Shown here in pieces: positions 1 through 6,015 of a DNA stretch of 6,015 nt. The position numbers were made by a program, and so were the translations under genes. Location of the stretch: assembly GCA_947587775.1 (NCBI GenBank), contig CANPYD010000063.1, positions 1 to 6,015 on the forward strand, read 5' to 3'. A model generated the notes under the pieces. The model was given only the letters and a program-made list of their open reading frames with translations, had not been told where the DNA came from and searched no databases. Origin of the DNA: an uncultured Clostridia bacterium. GTDB taxonomy: Bacteria > Bacillota > Clostridia > Christensenellales > Borkfalkiaceae. Positions within the stretch are counted from its first letter, which is position 1; each line of letters opens with the position of its first letter.

Positions 1-2289
1 ATGCCCCGCCGCGTCACTGAGGGGAAACAGACGGGGGAGGGCGGGTATTCCTACCCTCTGCGCGAAGAATACAACGAAAATTATCCGCAGACGCCTTCTT
101 TCCGCGCTTCCATTCCCGCTGCGCCCGTCCGTAATTACTATGAAAACGACGTGGAGCCGGCGGCCGAGGATCCGACGGAAGTATCTGCCGAAGATCCCGC
201 TCCCACGCGGCTCCCCGAACGGCTTGAAGATCCCGCACCTACGCGCTTCCCAGAACGGCTCGAAGACCCCGCACCCACATGGTTCCCCGAACGGCTTGAG
301 GATCCCGCTCCCACGCGCTTCCCCGAACGGCTCGAAGATCCCGCACCTGCGGAGACTCGGATCGATCCTCCGCGCGCACAGTCTCCCCTCGACAGAGAGA
401 GGGAGATGCGCGATCTCTTCTCCCGCCCCGTCTCCGATCTTCCGGTGGGGAAGGACTTCCCGGATATCGTATCGCGGGATATTTCCTCGGGATCCGATCC
501 TTTCCGCAGAAGGCGCGACCTGACGCCTGAGGACAGCGGGATCCCGGATGCAGACGAACCGCCCGCAGGTGACGCATTCCCGGGGGATGATTTTTCTTCC
601 CCGATCGAAGATCTGCCGCTCGGCAGGGGTCGGGAACTCCCGCCGGAGGAACCCACGGAGGAGACCCCGCGTTCAAGCCGCCTCCTTGATATGGATCGCA
701 GAAGGTCTGCCGCCGATCTCTTCGATGACGACGACATTCCATCCGCACCTACGGGCAGGATCTCCGATCCGCTCCCGCGTCCCGCACCCGAACCCGAGAA
801 GCCGAAGCCCAAGAAGAAGCATCTTTGGAAAAAGTACAGGGCTCCCGAGATCGACCTTTTGGACACGCGGGAAGATAAACCCGTGCTTACCAACGAGGAA
901 GTCGGGCGCAACTCGGGGATCATTCTCGATACCCTCCGCCGATACGGGCTGGAAACGCGGGTCATTGGCGTATGCGGGGGAGCCGCCGTCACGCGGTACG
1001 ATCTCGCGATGCCAGAGCGGAAGACCATCAATATGGTTACAAAGTACAGCGGCGAGATCGCCATGTACCTCAAAGTCAAGAACGTCAATATGTATGCCAA
1101 TCCCGAGGTCGGGGGGATCTCCGTCGAGGTTCCCAACGCAAACCGGGTAACGGTGGGGCTGAAAACCGTTCTCGAGTCGGATACTTTCAAAAAACCCGCC
1201 CCCGAAGGGCTTGTCTTTGCACTCGGACAAGATCTCGAAGGCAGGAGCGTGTGCGGCGACGTCACGGAGATGACCCATATCCTTGTCGCGGGGACGACGG
1301 GTTCGGGCAAGTCCATCACCATGCATGCAATGCTCATCAGCTTGCTCTATAAATACTCTCCCGAGGAACTCCGCCTCATTCTGATCGATCCCAAACAGTC
1401 CGAGTTCACCATTTACGAGGGATTGCCGCACCTCATGATCAACGAGATCATCACGCAGGCGCCCAAGGCAGTCACGGCACTCAACTGGGCGATCAAGGAG
1501 ATGGAGCGCAGGTACGGCCTCTTCAACGAAAAGACACGTTCGGGGATCGCCGTCCGCAAGATCGACGAATACAATGCGACGCTCGGCGAGGACGAGGAAA
1601 AACTGCCCAAGATCCTCATCGTTGTAGACGAGTTCGGCGATCTTATGCTCGTCGCAAAGAAGGATCTCGAGGAACGGATCCAGCGGCTTACCCAAAAGGC
1701 GCGCGCCGCGGGGATCCACATCGTGCTTGCAACGCAGAGGCCCTCCGCGGAAGTCGTCACAGGCATCATCAAGAGCAATCTTCCGACGAGGATCGCCCTC
1801 AGCGTGGATTCCGAACTGAACTCCCGTATCATTCTCGACGAGACGGGCGCGGAGACGTTGCTCGGCAAGGGCGATATGCTCGTCAAGGCGGGCGGAAAGA
1901 CGAGGCGCGTGCAGGGCGTCTATATCGGCGCCACCGAGACGCAGCGCGTCGTCAATTATGTCAAAGAAAATAACGAATCCTACTACGATTCCGAGATCTC
2001 CGACTTTATCGACAAACAGGGCGGGGGCGGCAGCTCGGAAGGGGGCTTTTCGGATGGCGACGACGGCGTGAACGAAACTTACATCAAGGCGCTCGGGATC
2101 GTCGTCAAACGCGGACAAGCGTCCATTTCGCTCATCCAGCGCAGCTGCGGCGTCGGATATAACCACGCAGGGAAGATCATCGAATGGATGGAGTCCATGG
2201 GCTACATCTCCGAATTCGAGGGCGCTAAGGCGCGGACGGTGCTTCTCACCAAGGAAGAATACGAGAGCAAGTACGGGAGTCTCGACTGA
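1..2289 (+). CDS. ftsK: FtsK/SpoIIIE-family DNA translocase, probably 5'-truncated by the window edge
   Basis: This is an ATP-driven double-stranded DNA pump that moves chromosomal DNA through the division septum. The 762 visible residues start with an acidic, Pro/Arg-rich linker (about 1-275), then a basic patch (about 268-280, rich in K and P). The alpha domain follows (about 280-400, with GGAAVTRYDL at 326-335). The RecA-like motor has Walker A GTTGSGKS (431-438), Walker B ILIVVDE (538-544) and the family motif LATQRPS (576-582). After a Gly-rich spacer (674-682) comes the gamma winged helix (about 690-750, with RGQASISLIQR), which in this family reads oriented DNA motifs and contacts XerD. 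The usual four N-terminal membrane helices are absent. ATG occupies bases 1-3, so either the frame continues upstream (more likely) or this is a soluble form; no upstream sequence is available to choose. The stop overlaps the rimO start. The family is certain; ftsK versus spoIIIE naming is not decidable here. Confidence 0.95.
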   Translation: MPRRVTEGKQTGEGGYSYPLREEYNENYPQTPSFRASIPAAPVRNYYENDVEPAAEDPTEVSAEDPAPTRLPERLEDPAPTRFPERLEDPAPTWFPERLEDPAPTRFPERLEDPAPAETRIDPPRAQSPLDREREMRDLFSRPVSDLPVGKDFPDIVSRDISSGSDPFRRRRDLTPEDSGIPDADEPPAGDAFPGDDFSSPIEDLPLGRGRELPPEEPTEETPRSSRLLDMDRRRSAADLFDDDDIPSAPTGRISDPLPRPAPEPEKPKPKKKHLWKKYRAPEIDLLDTREDKPVLTNEEVGRNSGIILDTLRRYGLETRVIGVCGGAAVTRYDLAMPERKTINMVTKYSGEIAMYLKVKNVNMYANPEVGGISVEVPNANRVTVGLKTVLESDTFKKPAPEGLVFALGQDLEGRSVCGDVTEMTHILVAGTTGSGKSITMHAMLISLLYKYSPEELRLILIDPKQSEFTIYEGLPHLMINEIITQAPKAVTALNWAIKEMERRYGLFNEKTRSGIAVRKIDEYNATLGEDEEKLPKILIVVDEFGDLMLVAKKDLEERIQRLTQKARAAGIHIVLATQRPSAEVVTGIIKSNLPTRIALSVDSELNSRIILDETGAETLLGKGDMLVKAGGKTRRVQGVYIGATETQRVVNYVKENNESYYDSEISDFIDKQGGGGSSEGGFSDGDDGVNETYIKALGIVVKRGQASISLIQRSCGVGYNHAGKIIEWMESMGYISEFEGAKARTVLLTKEEYESKYGSLD
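190..348 (+). repeat. 36-bp tandem repeat encoding a 12-residue unit in the FtsK linker
   Basis: Four consecutive in-frame 36-base units (190-225, 226-261, 262-297, 298-333) encode EDPAPTRFPERL or close variants, followed by a partial fifth unit EDPAP (334-348). The protein differs only at unit position 7 (R or W) and position 8 (L or F). The codons differ silently in about seven of the twelve columns, for example GAA/GAG, GAT/GAC, GCT/GCA and CCC/CCT/CCA. The array lies at residues 64-116, in the presumably disordered linker between the membrane anchor and the motor. Such linkers vary greatly in length and composition between species. Confidence 0.95.
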
Positions 2290-3602
2290 TGCTGAAGAAA
2301 ATTTTCGGGATGATCTCTCTCGGATGCGACAAAAACCGTGTGGACGGCGAGCGCCTTCTCGGGGAGATCGAACGCCACGGCTGTACGATCACTTCCGACC
2401 TTTCCAAGGCGCAGGTGCTCATCGTCAATACTTGCGCGTTTCTGAACAGCGCACGCGAGGAATCTCTCGCCGCGGTCTTTGAGGGAAACCGCTACCGCAG
2501 CGGAAATCTCGAAAAGATCGTCGTAACGGGCTGTTTGCCCGAAAAATTCATCGGGGAGCTCTTTCCCGCCCTTTCGGAGGCGGACGTATTTTTGGGCGTG
2601 AAGGATTTTTCCGAACTCTTTCCCGCACTCGAACGCTCCTACCGCGAGGGGGAGCGGATCAACGCTGTGGGGACGGGAAGCGGTGTGCGCCCGTCACGGT
2701 TCGTTTCCACGATGCCGCATCTCAAATATCTGAAGATCGCGGACGGCTGCTTCAACCATTGTACCTACTGCCTGATCCCGAAGATCAGGGGGAAATATGT
2801 CTCCTACCCCATGGAAGAGCTCGTCGCGGAAGCGGCTTCCCTCGGGGAGACGGACGAACTCGTGCTCGTCGCGCAGGATACTACCCGCTACGGCGAGGAC
2901 AGAGGCGCAAATCAATTTGTAACTTTGCTGCAAAATCTTTCGAAACTTGACAATATTTGTCATATAAGATTGTTATACTGTTACCCGGAAGTCGTGACGG
3001 ACGAGCTCATCGAAGAGATCCGCACCAATCCCAAGATCATCAAGTATCTCGATATCCCGCTCCAGCACAGCGAGGACAGGATCCTGAAACTCATGGGGCG
3101 GCGGGGCGGCAAGGCGGAATATCTTGCCCTCGTGAAAAAGTTGCGGGAAAAAATCCCCGGGATCGCGCTCCGCACGACTTTTATCGCGGGATTCCCCTCC
3201 GAAACGGAAGAGGAGCACATGGCGCTCAAAACTTTTCTCAAAGAGGCGCAGTTCGAAAATTGCGGTTTCTTTGCCTACTCGCGGGAGGAGGACACGCCCG
3301 CCTACCGCATGAAAGGGCAGATCCACGCCCAAACGAAGAAGCGGCGCGTCAGAGAACTCTATGAGACGCAGGCCGAAATTTCTGCAAACAAACTGCAATC
3401 GTATGTCGGACAGACGCTCTCCGTGATCTGCGACGGCATCGACTACGAAAGGGGATGTTTTGCCGGAAGGGCTTACTTTCAGGCGTATGAAATAGACGGT
3501 GCCGTCTACTTTACCGCCGCAAAGGCGACGGAAGGGGAACGGTATCCTGTAAAAATCACTTCCGCCGATTCTTACGATCTCTACGGAAAAAGCGAGGAAT
3601 AA
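2289..3602 (+). CDS. rimO: Ribosomal protein S12 methylthiotransferase RimO
   Basis: RimO is a cytoplasmic radical-SAM enzyme that adds a methylthio group to the conserved aspartate of ribosomal protein S12 (Asp88/89 in E. coli numbering), using two [4Fe-4S] clusters. The 437-residue length is normal. The N-terminal MTTase domain carries the three cluster cysteines C13 (ISLGCDKN), C49 (VNTCA) and C82 (TGCLPE). The radical-SAM domain has the CxxxCxxC motif at C154, C158 and C161, followed by IPKIRGKY. The sequences VAQDTTRYG and DIPLQHS are typical of RimO rather than MiaB. A C-terminal TRAM-like segment spans about 373-434. The ATG shares one base with the ftsK stop (TGATG). A GGGAG at 2275-2279 lies 9 bases upstream, supporting this start and coupling to ftsK. 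One oddity is that LGCDKN replaces the usual LGCPKN. The stretch encoding residues about 208-231 is strongly AT-rich compared with the rest of the gene. Confidence 0.97.
   Translation: MLKKIFGMISLGCDKNRVDGERLLGEIERHGCTITSDLSKAQVLIVNTCAFLNSAREESLAAVFEGNRYRSGNLEKIVVTGCLPEKFIGELFPALSEADVFLGVKDFSELFPALERSYREGERINAVGTGSGVRPSRFVSTMPHLKYLKIADGCFNHCTYCLIPKIRGKYVSYPMEELVAEAASLGETDELVLVAQDTTRYGEDRGANQFVTLLQNLSKLDNICHIRLLYCYPEVVTDELIEEIRTNPKIIKYLDIPLQHSEDRILKLMGRRGGKAEYLALVKKLREKIPGIALRTTFIAGFPSETEEEHMALKTFLKEAQFENCGFFAYSREEDTPAYRMKGQIHAQTKKRRVRELYETQAEISANKLQSYVGQTLSVICDGIDYERGCFAGRAYFQAYEIDGAVYFTAAKATEGERYPVKITSADSYDLYGKSEE
2947..2979 (+). promoter_or_regulatory. Candidate internal promoter with extended -10 inside rimO
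   Basis: TGTTATACT at 2971-2979 fits an extended -10 element (TGn followed by TATACT, five of six matches to TATAAT). A perfect -35 hexamer TTGACA lies at 2947-2952, but the 21-base spacer is longer than the usual 16-18. The elements lie in the most AT-rich stretch of the window and overlap the palindrome at 2948-2962. If active, transcription would start near 2986 and could supply pgsA, cinA and recA independently of ftsK. The region also encodes conserved RimO residues (IRLLYCYPE), so a chance match is quite possible. Confidence 0.25.
2948..2962. other. Perfect 15-base palindrome (6-3-6) in the rimO AT-rich stretch
   Basis: TGACAATATTTGTCA consists of a 6-base arm TGACAA, a 3-base centre TAT and the exact complementary arm TTGTCA. 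It overlaps the TTGACA hexamer and sits just upstream of the extended -10 candidate, where a dimeric repressor could bind. It does not match the LexA box of Gram-positive bacteria (GAAC-N4-GTTC). There is no T-run after it, so it is not a terminator. Binding by any protein is speculation. Confidence 0.3.
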
Positions 3603-3603
3603 A

Positions 3604-4212
3604 ATGAATTTACCCAACAAAATCACACTTACGAGGATCTTCATGATCCCGCTTTTCGTCATCTTTTTCTACCTTGACGTGTTCAGCGGCAGGCCTTACG
3701 AGATCCTCATCGCGGCGATCATCTTTATCGTCGCCGCCTCTACGGACTTTCTCGACGGCTATATCGCCCGTTCGCGGGGGCTCGTTACCAACATGGGGAA
3801 ATTTTTGGATCCCATCGCGGACAAAGTGCTCAATTCTACGGCATTTATCGTACTTCTGACCCGTCCCGCTGTCTTTGAAGTGGAACCGTTCGGAAGTTAC
3901 GGCCTCATCGTCGCGGGGGTCTGTGTTGCGATCATCTTGGCGCGCGAACTCATCATCAGCGGCTTCCGCATGATCGCCGCAGGCAAAAAAGTGGTTATGG
4001 CGGCGGATATGATCGGAAAAGTCAAGACGGTGGCGCAGGATGTCGCGATCGGGATGCTCCTCATCTGTTCGACCTTCCTCGACCTCGCCGCGGGGAGGAT
4101 CTTCGCATGCATCGGGATCGGCGTTCTGATCCTGTGCACGGTGCTCACCATTATTTCTGGTATCAATTATATTGTAAAGAACAGGCAAGTTCTTGAGGAT
4201 GACGCGCAGTGA
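3604..4212 (+). CDS. pgsA: CDP-diacylglycerol--glycerol-3-phosphate 3-phosphatidyltransferase
   Basis: PgsA is an integral membrane enzyme that makes phosphatidylglycerophosphate from CDP-diacylglycerol and glycerol-3-phosphate, the committed step to phosphatidylglycerol and cardiolipin. The 202 residues match the family length. The CDP-alcohol phosphotransferase signature DGx2ARx8Gx3Dx3D is complete: D51, G52, A55, R56, G65, D69 and D73, preceded by D48. The opening NLPNKITLTR and the later block ARELIISGFRM (113-123) followed by IGKVKTV (137-143) are characteristic of PgsA. Hydrophobic stretches at about 11-25, 33-48, 75-87, 99-118, 145-160 and 165-187 fit a six-helix protein. GAGGA at 3594-3598 lies 5 bases before the ATG, which is one base after the rimO stop. 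The end overlaps cinA by four bases. No missing residues were seen. Confidence 0.96.
   Translation: MNLPNKITLTRIFMIPLFVIFFYLDVFSGRPYEILIAAIIFIVAASTDFLDGYIARSRGLVTNMGKFLDPIADKVLNSTAFIVLLTRPAVFEVEPFGSYGLIVAGVCVAIILARELIISGFRMIAAGKKVVMAADMIGKVKTVAQDVAIGMLLICSTFLDLAAGRIFACIGIGVLILCTVLTIISGINYIVKNRQVLEDDAQ
4194..4211 (+). promoter_or_regulatory. Shine-Dalgarno and GTG start of cinA, overlapping the pgsA stop
   Basis: TGAGGA at 4194-4199 is followed by 9 bases and then GTG at 4209-4211, which shares bases with the pgsA TGA at 4210-4212 (GTGA). This spacing and the 4-base overlap are the hallmark of translational coupling and decide the non-ATG start of cinA. Confidence 0.75.
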
Positions 4213-5279
4213 ACGCCGCCGTTGTCCTGTACAACAATCGGAATTCCATCCTGAGCGTGGATTTTTCTCCCGTGACAGACGCGCTTTTGTCGGGCGGCGT
4301 GTTTCTCGACGAAACGATCTTTCTGCCCTATGACGCGCCCTCGGCCGTCACTTCCGCACTGGCGCGCCTCAAAGAGGAGCATAGCTTTGTCTGCGTGATC
4401 TGCGATCGCTCGATTTTGGGGCTTGCGCGTGAGGCGGTCTCCGCCGTAACGGGCATGAAATTTACAGAGGAGTATTTTTCGGAAGCCGCGGACTGCCTCT
4501 TTGCCGTCCTTCCCGCAGGGGAGAAGGGCAAGGAGATCACGCAGAGCGAGACAATTCCGCTCGTGGACAAGCGGCGGGGAAATTCCTATTGCCGCTCTGT
4601 GATAAGGACGGTCGGCGTTCCCCCCGAAACCCTTCGCACGGCCATGCAGCATGCCGAAGAGGCGGGGGAGGGGAAACTTTCCCTGCATGCCGTGACCCGT
4701 TACCAAAACGGAAGGATCGAAGTCATTTACGACCGCAACACCCCCAAAATGATCGCCGATGAAGTCGTGCGCATTTTAGCGACGGAGCTTGGAGACTATA
4801 TCTATTCCATGCAGGACGAGGAGCTCGCCTTCCGCCTTGTGGAAGCGCTTAAGATCCGCCGTATGAAAATCGCGACTGCCGAGAGTTTTACGGGCGGGGG
4901 CGTCGGGAGAGCGATCGTCTCCGTCCCGGGCGCAAGTTCCGTTTTTTACGAAGGGCTCAACACATACGACAGCGCTTCCAAGGAAGACCGTCTCGGCGTT
5001 TCCCATTTCACTTTACAGACGAAGGGCGCCGTTTCGGACGAGGTCGCCTATGAGATGGCTGCGGGGCTCATCCGACAGGGCAAGTGTGACATGTCGATTG
5101 CGACGACGGGCTTTGCGGGGCCCGAAACGGACGGGCGTCCCGCGGGGCTGTGCTATCTTGCGGTCGGCACCAAAGAGAACGTGCGCGTCTACCGCTGCCA
5201 GCTGATGGGTGACAGGGAGACGATCACAAAGAGCGCCACAGAGCTCGCGCTGTTTTACGCATTCCGCGCGATCAAATAG
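4209..5279 (+). CDS. cinA: CinA-family protein with atypical short N-terminal domain
   Basis: CinA proteins usually join an N-terminal MoaB-like (COG1058) domain, linked to ADP-ribose pyrophosphatase activity, to a C-terminal nicotinamide-mononucleotide deamidase domain (PncC/COG1546). Here the C-terminal domain (about 205-356) is clear: AESFTGG (224-230), VPGASSVFYEG (239-249), KGAVSDEVA (272-280) and TGFAGPETDGRPAGL (300-314). The middle KH-like domain is visible at about 129-204, ending in LGDYIYSMQDEEL. The first 125 or so residues keep a weak alternating pattern but lack the COG1058 hallmarks (a GTELL-type start, GGLGPTxDD and the PGPPxE loop). The protein has 356 residues against about 410-420 normally. 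GTG is the start, coupled to pgsA. The location immediately before recA is typical of cinA in Firmicutes and streptococci. Deamidase activity is likely; the N-terminal activity is doubtful. In the AES-C-TGG motif, Cys is replaced by Phe, a position that varies in the family. Confidence 0.88.
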   Translation: MNAAVVLYNNRNSILSVDFSPVTDALLSGGVFLDETIFLPYDAPSAVTSALARLKEEHSFVCVICDRSILGLAREAVSAVTGMKFTEEYFSEAADCLFAVLPAGEKGKEITQSETIPLVDKRRGNSYCRSVIRTVGVPPETLRTAMQHAEEAGEGKLSLHAVTRYQNGRIEVIYDRNTPKMIADEVVRILATELGDYIYSMQDEELAFRLVEALKIRRMKIATAESFTGGGVGRAIVSVPGASSVFYEGLNTYDSASKEDRLGVSHFTLQTKGAVSDEVAYEMAAGLIRQGKCDMSIATTGFAGPETDGRPAGLCYLAVGTKENVRVYRCQLMGDRETITKSATELALFYAFRAIK

Positions 5280-5288
5280 AGAAAAACA

Positions 5289-5303
5289 TAAGGAGATAGA
5301 GCT
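5289..5303 (+). promoter_or_regulatory. Strong ribosome binding site of recA
   Basis: TAAGGAG at 5289-5295 with an 8-base spacer precedes the ATG at 5304. It is the strongest Shine-Dalgarno in the window and fits the high expression expected of RecA. The whole cinA-recA gap (5280-5303) is 24 bases and contains neither a terminator nor a LexA-type palindrome. Confidence 0.85.
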
Positions 5304-6015
5304 ATGAACGAAGAAAAGAAGAAGGCGTTGGACGCCGTCCTTGCCCAAATCGAAAAGAATTACGGCAAAGGGGCGATCATGAAGCTCGGCGAAAACGCCG
5401 CAAACACAGATATCGAGGTCATTCCCACAGGATGTCTTGCCCTCGATCTCGCTCTCGGCATCGGCGGGCTTCCCCGCGGCAGGATGGTAGAGATCTATGG
5501 CCCCGAATCCTCGGGCAAGACGACGGTCGCATTGCACGCGGTCGCACAGGCGCAAAAGCGCGGCGGGATCGCCGCCTTTGTGGACGCCGAACATGCGCTT
5601 GATCCCGTATACGCAAAGCATCTGGGCGTCGATCTCGATGAGCTCTATGTCTCCCAGCCCGATACGGGCGAGCAGGCGCTCGACATCGTGGACGCGCTCG
5701 TGAGAAGCTCCGCGGTCGATATCATCGTCGTGGACTCCGTCGCCGCGCTCACGCCCAAGGCGGAGATCGAAGGCGATATGGGGGAGAGCCATGTCGGACT
5801 TCAGGCGCGGCTCATGTCGCAGGCGCTCAGAAAGCTCACTGCGATCGTCAATAAGTCCAAGACCTGCGTCATCTTTATCAACCAGCTCCGCGAGAAGGTG
5901 GGCGTGATGTTCGGCAATCCCGAAGTGACTCCCGGCGGCAAGGCGCTCAAATTCTATGCGTCCATCCGTATCGACGTCCGTAAGACGGATATTTTGAAGG
6001 ATACCGAGGGGGCGG
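5304..6015 (+). CDS. recA: RecA recombinase, N-terminal 237 residues (cut by window end)
   Basis: RecA forms filaments on single-stranded DNA, drives strand exchange in recombinational repair and triggers LexA self-cleavage in the SOS response. The reading frame is open from ATG 5304 to the window edge, giving 237 residues of an expected 340-360. Visible are Walker A GPESSGKT (66-73), the catalytic glutamate E96 in VDAEHALDP, Walker B IIVVDS (140-145), loop L1 (EIEGDMGESH, 154-163) and loop L2 with Q194 and VMFGNPEVTPGG (201-212). Numbering coincides with E. coli RecA through these motifs, so no insertion or deletion is present. The N-terminal polymerisation helix (KKALDAVLAQIEKNYGKGAI) is normal. 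No intein or frameshift is seen in the visible part. The rest of the core and the C-terminal domain lie beyond the window. Confidence 0.98.
   Translation, partial: MNEEKKKALDAVLAQIEKNYGKGAIMKLGENAANTDIEVIPTGCLALDLALGIGGLPRGRMVEIYGPESSGKTTVALHAVAQAQKRGGIAAFVDAEHALDPVYAKHLGVDLDELYVSQPDTGEQALDIVDALVRSSAVDIIVVDSVAALTPKAEIEGDMGESHVGLQARLMSQALRKLTAIVNKSKTCVIFINQLREKVGVMFGNPEVTPGGKALKFYASIRIDVRKTDILKDTEGA

Larger units (their letters stand above)
1..6015 (+). other. Probable single operon ftsK-rimO-pgsA-cinA-recA
   Basis: All five genes are co-oriented. Junctions are a 1-base overlap (ftsK/rimO), a 1-base gap (rimO/pgsA), a 4-base overlap (pgsA/cinA) and a 24-base gap (cinA/recA). No hairpin followed by a T-run lies at any junction. 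This order is common in Clostridia, where recA is often followed by an RNase Y gene; that next gene would lie outside the window. Co-transcription is inferred from spacing only. The promoter of the unit must be upstream of position 1. Confidence 0.75.

Noticed and set aside
140..523. A 127-codon plus-strand frame showing a repeated peptide
   Set aside because: It is an alternate-frame reading of the same 36-base repeat; a repeat length divisible by three keeps every frame open.
138..1337. A 399-codon minus-strand frame with Ser/Arg/Gly-rich repeats
   Set aside because: Its repeats are the reverse reading of the FtsK linker repeat, and no ribosome binding site or family match supports it.
673..2166. 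A 497-codon open frame on the minus strand opposite the FtsK motor
   Set aside because: It lies wholly antisense to strongly conserved FtsK sequence and its translation shows no recognisable domain. Long antisense frames are expected with the GC-rich codon bias seen here.
4521..4528. GAGAAGGG, identical to the B. subtilis SpoIIIE recognition sequence
   Set aside because: One copy of an 8-mer in coding sequence is compatible with chance. Only genome-wide strand bias could show that it orients FtsK.
5177..5188. GAAC-GTGC-GCGT, resembling half of a Gram-positive LexA box
   Set aside because: Only the left half matches GAAC-N4-GTTC; the right half does not, and it lies inside cinA coding sequence.
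5013..5792. A 259-codon minus-strand frame across the cinA-recA junction
   Set aside because: It is antisense to the conserved cinA C-terminus and the recA core and has no recognisable motif.
1..6015. Possibility of a new defence, mobile or RNA-guided system
   Set aside because: Every gene is a recognised housekeeping family in a conserved order, and no repeats, integrase, transposase, CRISPR array or unexplained gap over 24 bases is present.

Overview
The window holds five genes, all on the plus strand and all recognisable: the C-terminal part of an FtsK/SpoIIIE DNA translocase, rimO (S12 methylthiotransferase), pgsA (phosphatidylglycerophosphate synthase), a cinA-like gene, and the first two thirds of recA, which is cut by the right edge. 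The order ftsK-rimO-pgsA-cinA-recA is a well-known arrangement in Firmicutes, especially Clostridia. Together with the GC-rich third positions (window GC roughly 55-60%, by eye), it suggests an uncultured GC-rich clostridial bacterium. The lineage is an inference; no rRNA or marker is present to fix it.

Layout: positions 1-2289 encode a long acidic, proline-rich linker containing a 12-residue tandem repeat, followed by the FtsK motor and its DNA-reading winged helix. rimO (2289-3602) overlaps the ftsK stop by one base (TGATG). pgsA (3604-4212) starts one base after the rimO stop. cinA (4209-5279) starts with GTG, overlapping the pgsA stop by four bases (GTGA). recA begins at 5304 after a 24-base gap with a strong Shine-Dalgarno. 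No gap exceeds 24 bases, and I see no terminator, RNA gene, mobile element or CRISPR array. The five genes look like one transcription unit with translational coupling.

Functionally the unit joins chromosome segregation (FtsK), ribosome modification (RimO), anionic phospholipid synthesis (PgsA), nucleotide-damage or pyridine-nucleotide salvage (CinA) and recombination/SOS (RecA). This is a conserved housekeeping neighbourhood, not an accessory island, and I do not see a new system in it. The points worth a second look are: a CinA whose N-terminal MoaB-like domain is short and lacks its signature motifs; a sharply AT-rich stretch inside rimO (2911-2980) carrying an extended -10 promoter-like element and a perfect 15-base palindrome; the FtsK linker repeat; and the absence of FtsK membrane segments, which may only reflect the window edge.
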